Part shown: positions 18,601 through 30,117 of the stretch, piece by piece
How positions within the stretch are numbered: position 1 is the stretch's first letter
How the letters are laid out: each line of letters opens with the position of its first letter
NCBI RefSeq assembly: GCF_040581485.1
Contig: NC_090135.1
Coordinates: 3,589,001 to 3,653,000 of the forward strand
Origin: Linepithema humile
Taxonomy: Eukaryota > Arthropoda > Insecta > Hymenoptera > Formicidae
DNA length: 64,000 nucleotides
Direction of reading: 5' to 3'
Position numbers and translations under genes: made by a program
Notes under the pieces: model-generated
Told to the model about the DNA's origin: nothing
The model's database searches: none
What the model saw: only the letters and a program-made list of their open reading frames with translations

Positions 18601-21139
18601 GCGCGCGATGACGCTCGAGGCACGCGCGATTAAAAAATTCGCGATTACATTCCGTGCAGCGTATTCGCTCATGTTCGAATCTCTCGCAAGTTGGAACCAT
18701 GTTACAACGCGGGCATTTATTAGAGCATCGATGCCCTTTCGCGTCACTGCGATAAGCTACGTTGCACGGAATGCAATACCCTCTACTTCCAGCAGCGGCT
18801 CTTAAATTTAAAATCACGCTATAATGACGCGATTCGGCGACAAATAAAATATTTAATCGAGATATAGGTTCTCGATGTAGAGAGGCTAGCACCGCTGTTC
18901 CGTCGAATAACGGTTTACCCCCGCGACCAAAAGTGTCGGAATTGTAAACTATTATCGCGACATTTTCCGCGGCTAAATATTGTTGGAAATGTTCAATTTC
19001 CCTAATTCCGCAGCCGACTTCCGGAATCGCGATACCGACTTTTTTCGTCAACTCGACGGCGAGTTCGCGTTGCAACGACGAATTTCGTTTTCTCACCGCG
19101 TTCCATCTCGCATGCAACTCGCCCGTACGCACATTTCCACGCTCGTTATAAATCTGTGCCGTCACGAGCGCGCGAGGAAAACACAGATTATCGTTGTTGT
19201 TTATTGTTAAAATCGAACGTTTACCAACAATATCTAGAGCGTTATATCCACGTCCCGTGGGAGGGGTAATACGAAAAACGCGAATATTAAACTTTTGCGC
19301 TACGTTTAACCCCCCTGAACTTTGAGCTAATAAACTCACGAGATTCCAAATGTTCTCGGGAGTCAAATCGTTCGCCGGACGGAACGATATTCCAGCGGGG
19401 CCGTGAGAAAGAGCCGGAGAGTCGAAAGACAATCCAACATAATCTCCCGGTACGCATGAAAATATCGCGTAAGAGTGAATTTCGCGAAACGCGTTTTCCA
19501 ATCGCGTGTAAACCTCCCCTCCTCCCTCGGGAAACGGAAGTATACGGAATCTAGCTTCTCTACCCTCTATCCCGAAATTTCTAAATCTACGCGTGTTTTC
19601 CGATACTAATTCTATATAATTAAAATTATCGCCGACCTGATTATTATTCCTTTCCGCCGCCGATGCTGCATCGATATCCTCCGCTCGCCTCGTTTCCTCC
19701 TCCTCCGTTCTTTCCTCTTCCTGCGGCGCTCTTTCGTCGGTTTCGCCAGTCGATTCCACGCCCGACCGAGTTTCCTCCGACTCTTCTTCTTCTCTACCGC
19801 CACCTGTTTGAACTGCAAAAGTCAAAATTAAAAAATTAGCGAATTAATTAAAAATTTGATAAAATATATTTTATATCTTCATGCTCGAATTTTATTTGCA
19901 ATAAAAATCGAAAAAGTGTTAAATCAGCTCACCTCTAGATTTTCTTCTTTTTTATTTTACACCCTCGTTTGATAATTGTAATCGGGAGAGTAAGAAATCA
20001 CAGGGGGACTGTATCCTGTGAAAATTTTAATGTTTAATTTTAATGTTTAAAAAATAAAATTCGAGCATAAAAGCAACTGTAAAAATTTGCAATCTTTCTT
20101 ACCTCTGTCACCCCATCCGTCGTGGCTTTGTTCATCCTCTCCTTCATAATTCCTCTCCTGTAATTCCTCTTCCTGCTCTTCCTCCTCCTGCTCTTCTTCT
20201 TCGTCTTCCTGCTCTTCCTCTTCCTCCTCCTCCTCCTGCTCTTCCTCCTGCTCTTCCTCTTCGTCGTCAGCCTCGGGTAATATTACACTCTGTTGACGGT
20301 CGTTATCTAAAAATTTACGTTATTAATTTTTCAAATTTTTTAGTTATTTTATGCTTCTGCTAAGATAACTTTTTTTATCACTTACTGTACAAAGGACTGA
20401 ATATTTCCTCCTCATCGAACGAGCTCACTTCGCGAGGAGCCGACTGACTCGTCGATTCGTTGCTCACAAGATCGACAAGCTCCGGCGTAAGAATAATTCG
20501 CGCGCGAGCTAAAACATTAAATTTTTTGAAAAATTTCCTAATATTAAATCAATGCTGTTATTTCATATAAATTACTTTTACGAAGGTCTATTACTTACAC
20601 GAAGGTCCAGCCTCAGGCGAGGTATCGTCTCGTCGTCGTCTTACCCCGCGGCGTTGAGTAGCTCGCTCTTCGACATAATTTTGACGCTCGCTACGCACCA
20701 CACCCTCCACCACCATAACTTTTTTCGGCTCGTGACATTGTAGCGTTCCTAAAAAATAATGATTTTAATTTTTTTAAATTTTGTTTTAAATATTCATAAT
20801 AAAAAATAGAAACTTACCATTTTTTACCGCACCACGATAGTAATTCAGCAGGCCGGCGATATAGCCTCCCGCATCCTCTTCTTCGTTGTCGTTAAACACA
20901 CGTCTCATCTCGATTATTTCGCCGGCAATAATCAAAAGCTGGAGGTAAATCGAGAAATGCCCCAAACGGAATAAAACCGCGAGCACCGCGGTAGGGCACG
21001 CACCCGCAAACTTTGCGAATACAACACAATTATTATCGTCGTTGTCGGATAACGACGATAAATAATTATCGATGCAGAGCCCGTTTAAACTACGCGTCAA
21101 TCGCAAACACGATTCGATAATTTCCCGCAAACTAGACAT
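15614..21139 (-). CDS. Protein-primed DNA polymerase B, five exons (Polinton POLB)
   Basis: Proposed exons: 21139-20818, 20748-20599, 20508-20386, 20306-20103 and 19812-15614. Every junction has GT/AG signals, every intron is phase 1, and the frame joins through to give about 1665 residues. Exon 1 encodes a helical 107-residue segment; exons 2-4 are basic, then acidic (long Glu/Gln runs). The last exon carries Cys-rich zinc-ribbon pairs (CPRCNMVPTCE, CGECGRVIE). Exonuclease motifs follow: FYDFETRQDE (about 763), NAKSFDAQF, YCRNDVDIL. Polymerase motifs are DVCSLYPYV (A, about 1209), KLCLNSFWGKFGQ (B, about 1407) and YYDTDSCIYV (C, about 1504). It would replicate the element from its termini with a protein primer. 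The polymerase core is certain; the exon model is inferred from signals. Confidence 0.85.
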
Positions 21140-21958
21140 TTTTAATTCAACGTGGCTTCGATACGCGGTGAAATCACACGAAGACGGAAATACAGATCGC
21201 TATGATCCCGAATGCGCGAGAAAATGTGAAACTGTGCGATTTTTTAGCGTCTTCCCGTTTTATACCAGTTTTCCCCACCTTGAGAAAATTTAGGAAAAAA
21301 GCATTGTTTGTTTTCAAATATTTTTATTACACTTCCTTTGAAACCGGACAACGGTCCAGGTCCTTTCGTCGTACAACGTTTCGCTCGTACTTTTCACGAT
21401 AATCCTATTATTCAACGAACGGTACTTCAAGATAGGAGAGCGAGGCGCCTCGGAAAAAATAAAAATAACAAATAATCGAATCGGGATAAGAATAATCCTA
21501 TAGTATTGAACACGTAGTAAAAATTCCGACGACGCTTAACTTGTTAAGAAATACTACGCAACGGGTGGAAATTCTGTTGTTTGAATAAGAATAATCCTCT
21601 ATATAACAATCACGTAGTAAAAACCACAATAGAGTGCAAAAATTTTTCCGTTGTAAAATCATGAAAATTTATTCCGTAACATGTCGCGACATGAAAATCG
21701 AAACTTTCTTTTATCTAGTAGAATTTTCGTGGGAATTCGGAAAAGTAATATTTGTCAATGCTTCGCCTTTGCGACCAATCATAGTGCTTAAAAGTTTATG
21801 TGTTCAAATTTCCCCCACCGTTTTTCCGATTTTCTATTACGCGGAAGATTGTAACATTTTTCTCATTCGTCTCCTAGCATTCGAACCTGCAAGATCAACA
21901 GCGAACAAGTTTCAGTTTTCGTGTTTTCGTTTTGCGTCTGCGTATAAAAATCAGTGTC
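21140..21958. promoter_or_regulatory. Divergent intergenic region between polymerase and plus-strand gene
   Basis: The polymerase runs leftward and the plus-strand gene rightward from this spacer, so promoters for both should lie here. Two similar stretches, ATAAGAATAATCCTATAG near 21485 and AATAAGAATAATCCTCTATA near 21586, are each followed by CACGTAGTAAAAA. TATAAAAA occurs at 21943-21950, unusually close to the chosen start codon. Confidence 0.4.
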
Positions 21959-22789
21959 ATGGATAAACGCCGGGAAATTGTGAAATCCGAAAAACCGACA
22001 AAGTGCAGCGACACTTCCGAAGCAAGATGCGACATCACCGAAAAAATTGTGCAGAATTGCATGCTATTATCTACAACATATGGATTGAATTTTTCTTATA
22101 CGAAGAAAATTCATGTTGGGCTGCAAACTTCAATTAACAGCGACGAGTTTGATTTCCAACCTTTCGTTAAATTTTCATCCAAGGGAGCCGATGGTATTTG
22201 CTTCAACATGGCGGAATGGCAAAAATTTCAAGAAAATATGAAGCAAATGTCGGATTACTTAAATGGAAATAGTATTACGGCAAACTCGATTATTATCAAC
22301 AAGATAATTATAAATTTCACCACTGCTTATGGAGCAAGAGCTTTGTTATTGACATATCGAGAAAACGGACAAGAAGTTCAACCTTTGGAAAATACCACGA
22401 CTAAAGAAGAAATTCATGCTCCAAAGAAACGCTGGACTTATTCGCTCGCTATAGCAATGCAGAGAGCTAGTTTTCTGGGACTAGAAAATATACTCGAATG
22501 TGTAAACGCTAATTTGAATCGACTGAATATAATCACCACTAGTGCCAATGATTGCGCTAAATATCTTATTAATGAAATACAAATAAGACTACCTATCGTG
22601 GGTTATATCGAAAACGATATTATAAAACTCGCGTTCAAATCTAATTGTCGCGAAATACAAACTAATGTACGTACGCAACTAAAAGATTTAACATTTCTCG
22701 ACGATCAATTTGAAATTGTATTTTTAGAATTAATTGCTCTTTACTTCGATCAAATTGTACATATAATTAGATTTCAACGAAAATTGTAA
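21959..22789 (+). CDS. Orphan plus-strand Polinton protein
   Basis: About 276 residues from the ATG at 21959 (good context, GTCATGG); an earlier in-frame ATG at 21932 would add nine residues. Residues about 45-105 read HVGLQTSINSDEFDFQPF, VKFSSKGADGIC, FNMAEWQKFQENMKQMSDYL, loosely like the strand-strand-helix order of PC4-type ssDNA-binding domains (my inference, weak). The rest is helical with no recognised motif. It is the only gene on this strand, next to the polymerase, and its stop codon lies at the inner edge of the right terminal repeat. The reading frame is intact. Confidence 0.6.
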   Translation: MDKRREIVKSEKPTKCSDTSEARCDITEKIVQNCMLLSTTYGLNFSYTKKIHVGLQTSINSDEFDFQPFVKFSSKGADGICFNMAEWQKFQENMKQMSDYLNGNSITANSIIINKIIINFTTAYGARALLLTYRENGQEVQPLENTTTKEEIHAPKKRWTYSLAIAMQRASFLGLENILECVNANLNRLNIITTSANDCAKYLINEIQIRLPIVGYIENDIIKLAFKSNCREIQTNVRTQLKDLTFLDDQFEIVFLELIALYFDQIVHIIRFQRKL

Positions 22790-24033
22790 TTCATACATTA
22801 ATGTATACTTTTATCATTTATAATTAAATTTGATTCTATTGAAAATCATAAAATGTATAAACTTTATTTTGTCAGTTCAATTATGTATTTTTAAGAAAAA
22901 ATTCCAAATAAACGATTTTGTATTCCATTTCTCGTGTTTGTTTCCTTCCTCTTTTCGCATGTTCCTGCACTCGACAATCCTTACAGCGCGCTCAATCCGC
23001 GGGGTGGCTCATTCCGTTCACGAGATATCGCTGCCACCTTAACCAGCATGCCGAATATCAGACTAAAAGTCGTCCGATCATTCGTCGCTGCGTTCTTTTG
23101 TTCGCTATACCGGCGCACGCTCTATACCGTTTGCACCCCCTTAGTCGTCATCTCGTCGAATATCGGTCTAGCAGAATCCACCGTTTGACTCCGTCGTTCT
23201 TTTGTTCTCCCATACTTGCCCGCTCGCAGGTCGTAGTTCTATCATCCCCCGCTCGACACCTTGGCGATGTTTGTTTACATTTCCCATACCTGCCAGAGAG
23301 TCCGGGGTACCTCATATAGACGCGGCCCCACCATAAATACGCTCCTTCACGAGGCGACTGTGTGACGTCGTTTGTTTTGATGCCCCATACCTGCCAGAGA
23401 GTACGGGGTACCTCATGTAGACGCGGCCCCACCATAAATACGACCCTTCGCGAGGCGACTGTGTGACGTCGTTTGTTTTGACGTCCCATACCTGCCAGAG
23501 AGTCCGGGGTACCTCATGTAGACGCGGCTCCACCATAAATACGTCCCTTCCCTTCACGGACTAGAGGCGACTGTGTGACGTCGTTTGTTTTGATGCCCCA
23601 TACCTGCCTGAGAGTCCGGGGTACCTTATGTAGACGCGGCTCCACCATAAATACGTCCCTTCCCTTCACGGACTAGAGGCGACTGTGTGACGTCGTTTGT
23701 TTTGGTACCCCATACCTGCCAGGTCCCATACCTGCCAGGCCCCATAGCTATAAATACGACCCTACGACTTATTTCATTTGATCTATAGGTAGCCATGCGG
23801 ACTAGGACCAGGACTAGAAACCCAGCGATCCAGGTTCGAACCCGGTTTGGATTTTCTCAATTCGGAAAAATAAAAATTTCCGCCATCTTGTTTACCCGTA
23901 GCCGCCATCTTTTTTTCCCATCCCGTCAGAGAGGAGTGGGGGAATGTTTTGGCGCCAGACCCACCGCGAGGGGCCTAGACGGGGTAGGTGGTGGGGGTTT
24001 GTTGTGACGGCCCATACCTGCCAACATACTACT
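22784..24033. repeat. Polinton right terminal inverted repeat
   Basis: Inverted copy of 5969-7286, nearly identical outside the left-side duplication. Its inner edge (about 22784) takes in the stop codon of the plus-strand gene at 21959-22789. The near identity of the two copies implies recent homogenisation or recent insertion. Confidence 0.9.
23788..23850 (+). other. tRNA-derived segment, right TIR copy
   Basis: Single inverted counterpart of the left copies: GGTAGCCATGCGG A-box-like, GGACTAGAAACCC anticodon-arm-like, GGTTCGAACCC B-box-like. It points outward, as do the left copies. Confidence 0.5.
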
Positions 24034-24039
24034 CTGGCT
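24034..24039. repeat. Target site duplication, right copy (CTGGCT)
   Basis: Matches the left copy at 5963-5968 exactly and follows the inverted terminal sequence ending CATACTACT at 24033. Confidence 0.9.
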
Positions 24040-24054
24040 TATCTTATTCTATAT

Positions 24055-24176
24055 TGCCAGTCCACGAGAAAACCGCCTCTGGCTTATCTTATTCTATATT
24101 GCCAGTCCACGAGAAAACCGCCTCTGGCTTATCTAATTCTATATTGCCAGTCCACGAGAAAACCGCCTCTGGCTTT
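24055..24176. repeat. Minisatellite, three units of about 45 bp
   Basis: Units start TTGCCAGTCCACGAGAAAAC and end CTCTGGCTTATC...TATA. One related unit lies left of the Polinton at 5941-5968. The array is the pre-insertion target. Confidence 0.8.
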
Positions 24177-24339
24177 ATAAATTATAATTAACACTATGTA
24201 CTATTAAGTAATATAAAAAATTATTTACATAACAATAATCAATCTATGTAAATGTGTTAATTTTTCAGTTTTAAAAAGATAAATAAAGAAAAGATTGCTA
24301 TCATGTATATCATATTTTATTAAAAGTTATATTAAAAAC

Positions 24340-26440
24340 ATTTTATTGAGTGTGCTTAAAGTTTCGATAAAATATCTCGAAGATAATTTATTTGACGGGA
24401 AAATGTTTTGTACAAAAGTTTTAGGGTTTTAAATAATCTATATACTGATCTGTTCAGTTTTATCACCTCTGTGAAGTTGGCCCCCATTTTTCAAAATTGA
24501 AAAAAATTATTAGAATTCTGGATGCCCCCTGAAGAGTTCTAGAGTTCTCAGACCATTTTAGAAAGAGTTCTGCCATTTAAAGTAAAGAAAACACCAATTA
24601 GAAAATCGGGGGGCTAACTTCACGACGCCCCCCATTATGTAAAAAATCCAAATTTTTTTATAGTTCTGAGTACATTTTAAATAATTCTATAGTTGTAGAT
24701 AAGTTTCAAAAATAGTTCTGCTCGAAATACTACGTAAATTAAATTTGAAATTCTCGACTTAGAAAACGAAAAATAGCGAGAACTCATTCAATTTTGATTT
24801 TAGCGTTTCGAGTCTTCAGAATAATCGTTAGAACTCGTGAGGGGCTATACAGAACTTTCAACAGAACTGCCGGTAACCGAGAGAAAATTTTTTTTTTGTA
24901 GGACTTAGAAATTTTTCGAATCCGAAACTTCAACCATCGAGAACTTTTTTATTTCGCCTCTGAGCGCTTCGAGTGTTAATAATTATCGTTAGAACTCTTC
25001 GGGAGGCGTCCAGAACTCTCAACAGAACTGCCGGTTACCGAGAAAAAATTTTATTTTCTGTAGGACTTAGAAATTTGTCGAATCCGAAACTTCAACCATC
25101 GATAACTTTTTTATTTTGCCTCTGAGCGCTTCGAGTGTTAATAATTATCGTTAGAACTCGTGAGGGGCTATACAGAACTCTCAACAGAACTGCCAGTTAC
25201 CGAGAAAAATTTTTTCTAATTAGAAAAATTTCTAACAAAAATTTTTCTCGATAACCGGCAGTTTTGTTGAGAGTTCTGGACGCCCCCCGAAGAGTTCTAA
25301 CGATAATTATTAACACTCGAAGCGCTAAGAGGCAAAATAAAAAAGTTCTCGATGGTTGAAGTTTCGGATTCGAAAAATTTCTCCTACAGAAAAAAAATGT
25401 TTTCTCGGTAACCGGCAGTTCTGTTGAGAGTTCTGTATAGCCCCTCATGAGTTCTAACGATAATTATTAACACTCGAAACGCTAAAATCAAAATTGAATG
25501 AGTTCTCGCTATTTTTCGTTTTCTAAGTCGAGAATTTCAAATTTAATTTACGTAGTATTTCGAGCAGAACTATTTTTGAAACTTATCTACAACTATAGAA
25601 TTATTTGAAATCTACTCAGAACTATAAAAAAATTTGGATTTTTTACATAATGATCTGAGAACTCTAGAACTCTTCAGGGGGCATCCAGAATTCTAATAAT
25701 TTTTTTCAATTTTAAAAAATGGGAAGTCAACTTCACAGATGTATACTTTCAGTGGAGGCGCTTCGGAGATTTGAAGGTCATCTTCATTTTTTTAAATAGG
25801 ACTACCCAAATTTGTTTATACAAATCGATTTCTTGCAATATTCGGCGTAAAAAGTTATAGAAGTAGTATAGCCGAAAATTGAATACCTTACGAGATATTT
25901 TATATTTTTATTTTACATAATTTTACATAAACTATAAAATATCTCGTTAAATATTTATTTTTTAATTATCTTACTTCAACACTTTTATGCACAAAATAAT
26001 GAAAGAGATAGATTGATGTCAAAAAGACACATTGTTATCTTTAAGAAAAATATTATATGATTGATCATTTTAGCAACATATTTTTTTTTAAGACAACTAT
26101 GTTTTTTTACATTAGTCGATTCCTCTCATTATTTTGTGCATAAAAGTGTTAAGGAAAGATAATTGAAAAATTATTATTTAACGAGATATTTTATAGTTTT
26201 TGTAATATAATGTCTAATTAAAGTATAAAATATCTCATAAAATATTCAATCTTACGCCGAATATCGCAAAGAATTAATTTCTATTACAAAATTAGGATAC
26301 TTCTGTTTAAAAAAATTAAGATAACTTTCAAATCTCCGAAGCGCCTCCACTCAAGGTCAAACTGATAAGATCACTATATAGATCTTTTGTAATCCTATGA
26401 CTTTAGTATAAAACATTTTTCTGTAAAATGATATTTATTC
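24340..26440. repeat. Foldback element of the 47-934 group, split by a second foldback
   Basis: The outer part matches the element at 47-934: ATGTTTTGTACAAAAGTTTT and CTATATACTGATCTGTTCAG on the left, GGAGGCGCTTCGGAGATT at about 25745, and its inverted partner near 26330. An unrelated inverted repeat, 24465-25745, is inserted into it. The inner element has arms starting CTGTGAAGTT and contains tandem blocks of about 180 bp, built on CAGAACTGCCGG and TTAGAACTC. The short minus-strand ORF at 25197-25448 is inside these arms and is not a gene. Confidence 0.65.
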
Positions 26441-26480
26441 CATAAATAACTGTTATTTTTATTTTGTTTATTGTTTTATA

Positions 26481-27322
26481 CAGAGTGTCTCGTTTTAACT
26501 TTGGCATCGAAATATCATGTAAATAACATATTTTTATGGAAAATGTTTCACATAAAAGTACTTTGGTTTGAAGGGAAAGAAAAAATGGGGACATTATGTT
26601 CACTTTGGATGGAGACGCTTCCGAGATTGAAAGGTCCTTTTTAAATGGAGATCATCCTAATTAGTTGTTATTAATCTATTCCTTGCAATATTCGGTATTA
26701 AATGTTATAAGAGTAGGGTGGCAAAAAATAGAATTGTGTACGAAATATTTTATACTTCAATTTAACATAATAAAGTATTTAATGTCTCGTTCAATATTAA
26801 TTTTTAAATAATCTTACCAAAATACTTTTATGCACAAAATAAGGAGAGGAATCAATTCGTGTGAAAGAAAACATTGTTATTTATGAAAAGAAAAAAGTAA
26901 TAATATTTTAGTTGCATATTTGTTAGACAACTGTGTTTTTTTCACACGAATTGATTCCTCTCATTGTTTTGCGAATAAAAGTGTACAGGTAAGATTATTG
27001 GAAAGTAAATATTAAAATAAATGAATTTTAGTGAATAATAAGTGAATATACTAGATATTTCATGTAATGAAATCAAGTTAATGTAAAATTATGTGAAATG
27101 TTAGTAAAAAATATTTCGTTATTCCATTTTTGGCCACCTTACCCTTGTAACATTAAACGGGTGCTAAGTTCACATAGGTTCAAAGCGCCTCCATCCAACA
27201 TAAAAATAATATCCTTATTTTTTTCTCCTATTCGAATCAAACAACTTTAATGTGAAACATTTTCCACCCAAATTTGTCATGTACAAGATATTTTTATGCA
27301 ACAGTTAAAATGGGACGCCGTG
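26481..27322. repeat. Palindromic Tc1/mariner-type MITE with TA target duplication
   Basis: Ends begin CAGAGTGTCTCGTTTTAAC and, inverted, CACGGCGTCCCATTTTAAC, followed inward by matching GGAAAATGTTTCACAT on both sides. TA flanks it at 26479-26480 and 27323-27324. It shares the GGAGRCGCTT block with the other foldbacks in the window. Non-coding. Confidence 0.75.
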
Positions 27323-28319
27323 TATATTCAATTTTTAAATACAAAAATTATTGCATGTTTTTATAACTGATATTGGAACATGTTCCAAATGGTATCAGAA
27401 AATTATTTTTTTAAAATGCTATTATTTCGAAAATAGTTTAAGATCTGTTATAAGAACATGCACTACAAATGAAATAATGGCTGAACAGATTTAATAATGT
27501 AACAGTATTTCAACACTTCAGAGACGAAACTTGTTTTTCATCTTCAATTTAACAATAGTAAAAATACACAGTCAATAATTAAAATAAAGAAAAAAATATC
27601 ATGTCACTTGACTGAGTAATAGTAACAATAATATACTATATTACTTTTTCTATAATATATTTTATTTTTTGACAAAACATCATTCTATACTTTAATCACA
27701 ATAAAATTGTTTTAAAGATGAGAACATCTTATGATAAACAAGTAAAAAGTTATTTTATGGTATACAATAGAAGTGAATCAAGTAATTAGATAAGCAGATA
27801 CATGTATTGTGTGCATGTATTTTTGGAACAATATTTTAACAATGATAATTAAACCATCTTCTGTAAAAGTACAAAATTTATGATAGTCTCAAGAAAGCTG
27901 TAAATACATATATATGTAAAAAAATAGATATATATCAATTTTTGAAAAATTATAAAATAAGTTTCCACTCTGAAGCTTTGACCTATTGTAATAAAAAACA
28001 TATAAACATATCAAAATTGCTTCAAAATCGTTTTGTCATACAAACAGAGAAATTAATAATTAATATAACATTGTTCTATAATTTTTTTCACACTTTATAG
28101 AGTAATAAATAAAAAGTATTAATTGATGCTGAAGCAATTCTTGTAAATTATTAAAAATTATAATCTTACCTTTTTTTATATCCTTTTTTTAACGATAATC
28201 TGCGTAAGCTGGGAACTAATTTGCCTCTCTGCAAATATCTCCCCATCTTGTATATATGACACAAAAATCACTCAAAACGTATATAACTACTAACACACTT
28301 TCTACAGCATCGAGACAAT
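27323..28319. other. AT-rich DNA, nothing recognised
   Basis: No ORF of note, RNA gene or repeat boundary was seen before the Harbinger terminus at 28320. Confidence 0.4.
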
Positions 28320-29617
28320 GGGTGCATCCAGTACGGCAACCGCTCACTGAGCGGCTAAGTAGCGGCTATTCGTGAGCGCTCGATGAGCAGCTTTTCATGT
28401 ACTGGATACATGCTCACAGCTTTTAGACGTCATACAACTATATAACCTATTTTATGACAGATAGATAAAAGTTAAAAGCAAAATTATATTTTTTGATTTA
28501 AAAATAATAATGGATCGACAAAATATTGTTACGCTTATGTTTGAACATGATAGTGATGAACATGAAAACATTATACAAATCATCGAGGATTTTCAAGACT
28601 TATTCGAAGATAATTTATTAGAAGCAGAGATTAAAACATTGCATGTACGAAATGAAAATTATTATGAAATAACAATTCCACAATATTCATTAAGCGATTT
28701 CCATGCACATTTTCGGATGACACGCAGAACAATGGAGGTAAGTAAAAACAATTATGATTTTACATTAACGTATAGTGAATGTAGTTTTTGTATTTTGATA
28801 ACAGAACAATAATATATAATAGTATAGTTATAGTATTGCATTACAATTTTTTATAGATTTAAAAAATAATTGAATAAATCGTATTAAATTAATGTATTAA
28901 TTATGTATAATTATTTATATAAATATTTATAATTTATAGCTTCTTATAAATGTAATCGGACAACACATGGAAAAAGAATATTATGTGGTACCTTTAGACA
29001 AACAAGTTGCATTAACTGTATGGATTTTGGCAAAAGCAGAATCATTTCTCGCAGTTGGAGATAGATTTGGAATGTCTGCTAGCACAGCACATTTTTGTTT
29101 TCAAAATATTATAAAAACATTGGCTTCATTATTGGGTACATACATAAAATGGCCAAATGCAGCAAATGTGCAAAACATTATAGATGTAAGTATATAATTA
29201 TATTACAAAATTATATTATCAAAAAATAAAATAAATTTTAAAGGATAGCATTATCATTCTAATTCATATATATTTTATCTATATTTCATATCTAAATTGA
29301 ATAAAGTATATTTTTAAATATTAAAAGAAAGCATATGAAAAACAAATTATCAGGAAAAATTCGTATTATTGTTAAAATAATTTTTACATATACATACATT
29401 TTGGGATGGCAGGTACAACAAAAAATATAAAGGAATTAAATAATTTATTTGCATTAGTATTTATAACAAATATATATAGTAGTGTTTTTATAACAAAAGA
29501 ACTTATAGTAAAGTGTATTAAAATTTAAAAAATGTACATTTTTTCGTTTCTCTTAAAAATAAACTCGTAAATGTAAAGTGTATCAATTTAATTTATGTAT
29601 TATGACTCATCTATACT

Positions 29618-29944
29618 TAGATTACATGACTACATGAATTAAAGAAATCATGCTATTTTTTCACAAAACTAAATGTGTTGTAGCCATATTGAAAAAGAAA
29701 ACAAAACTTTTTGGCAGTTAAAAAACTTAGATTACATGACTACATGAATTAAAGAAATCATGCTATTTTTTCAAAAAACTAAATGTGTTGTAGCCATATT
29801 GAAAAAGAAAACAAAACTTTTTGGCAGTTAAAAAACTTAGATTACATGACTACATGAATTAAAGAAATTATGCTATTTTTTCAAAAAACTAAATGTGTTG
29901 TAGCCATATTGAAAAAGAAAACAAAACTTTTTGGCAGTTAAAAC
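29618..29944. repeat. Three tandem units of about 109 bp in a transposase intron
   Basis: Near-identical consecutive copies beginning CTTAGATTACATGACTACAT and ending TTTTTGGCAGTTAAA. They are in intron 2 of the PIF transposase, with no spacers between them and no coding frame. Confidence 0.85.
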
Positions 29945-30117
29945 TAAATTGGCGTTATATCACTTTTCATCAATCACAGCACTTTTCATAATTAAACAAA
30001 AAATAAAATATATTTTTAATAAACATTTACAATAAATGATTTTAAAGTAAAAAATGAACGAAACATGAAAATAAACCTGATTTACCAGAATATTTGAAAA
30101 ACAATGAAAGATTTTCA

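Larger units (their letters stand above)
5969..24033. mobile_element. Complete Polinton/Maverick element, 18,065 bp
   Basis: Both ends read inward AGTAGTATGTTGGCAGG. The element is bounded by the same 6-bp target duplication CTGGCT (5963-5968 and 24034-24039), the size typical of Polintons. Long terminal inverted repeats enclose a compact gene set. On the minus strand, from high to low coordinate, these are DNA polymerase B, packaging ATPase, two conserved proteins, integrase, penton-like protein, a basic core-like protein, major capsid protein, an unknown protein and adenain-like protease. One gene is on the plus strand. Gene content and ends together make the assignment firm. Confidence 0.95.

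Noticed and set aside
15920..19210. Numerous short plus-strand ORFs across the polymerase exon
   Set aside because: Shadow frames of a well-supported coding exon.
23788..23850. Functional tRNA gene
   Set aside because: A and B boxes are recognisable, but the acceptor and anticodon stems do not pair properly.
29618..29944. Regular direct repeats resembling a CRISPR array
   Set aside because: Units are about 109 bp, contiguous and without spacers, in a eukaryotic transposon intron.
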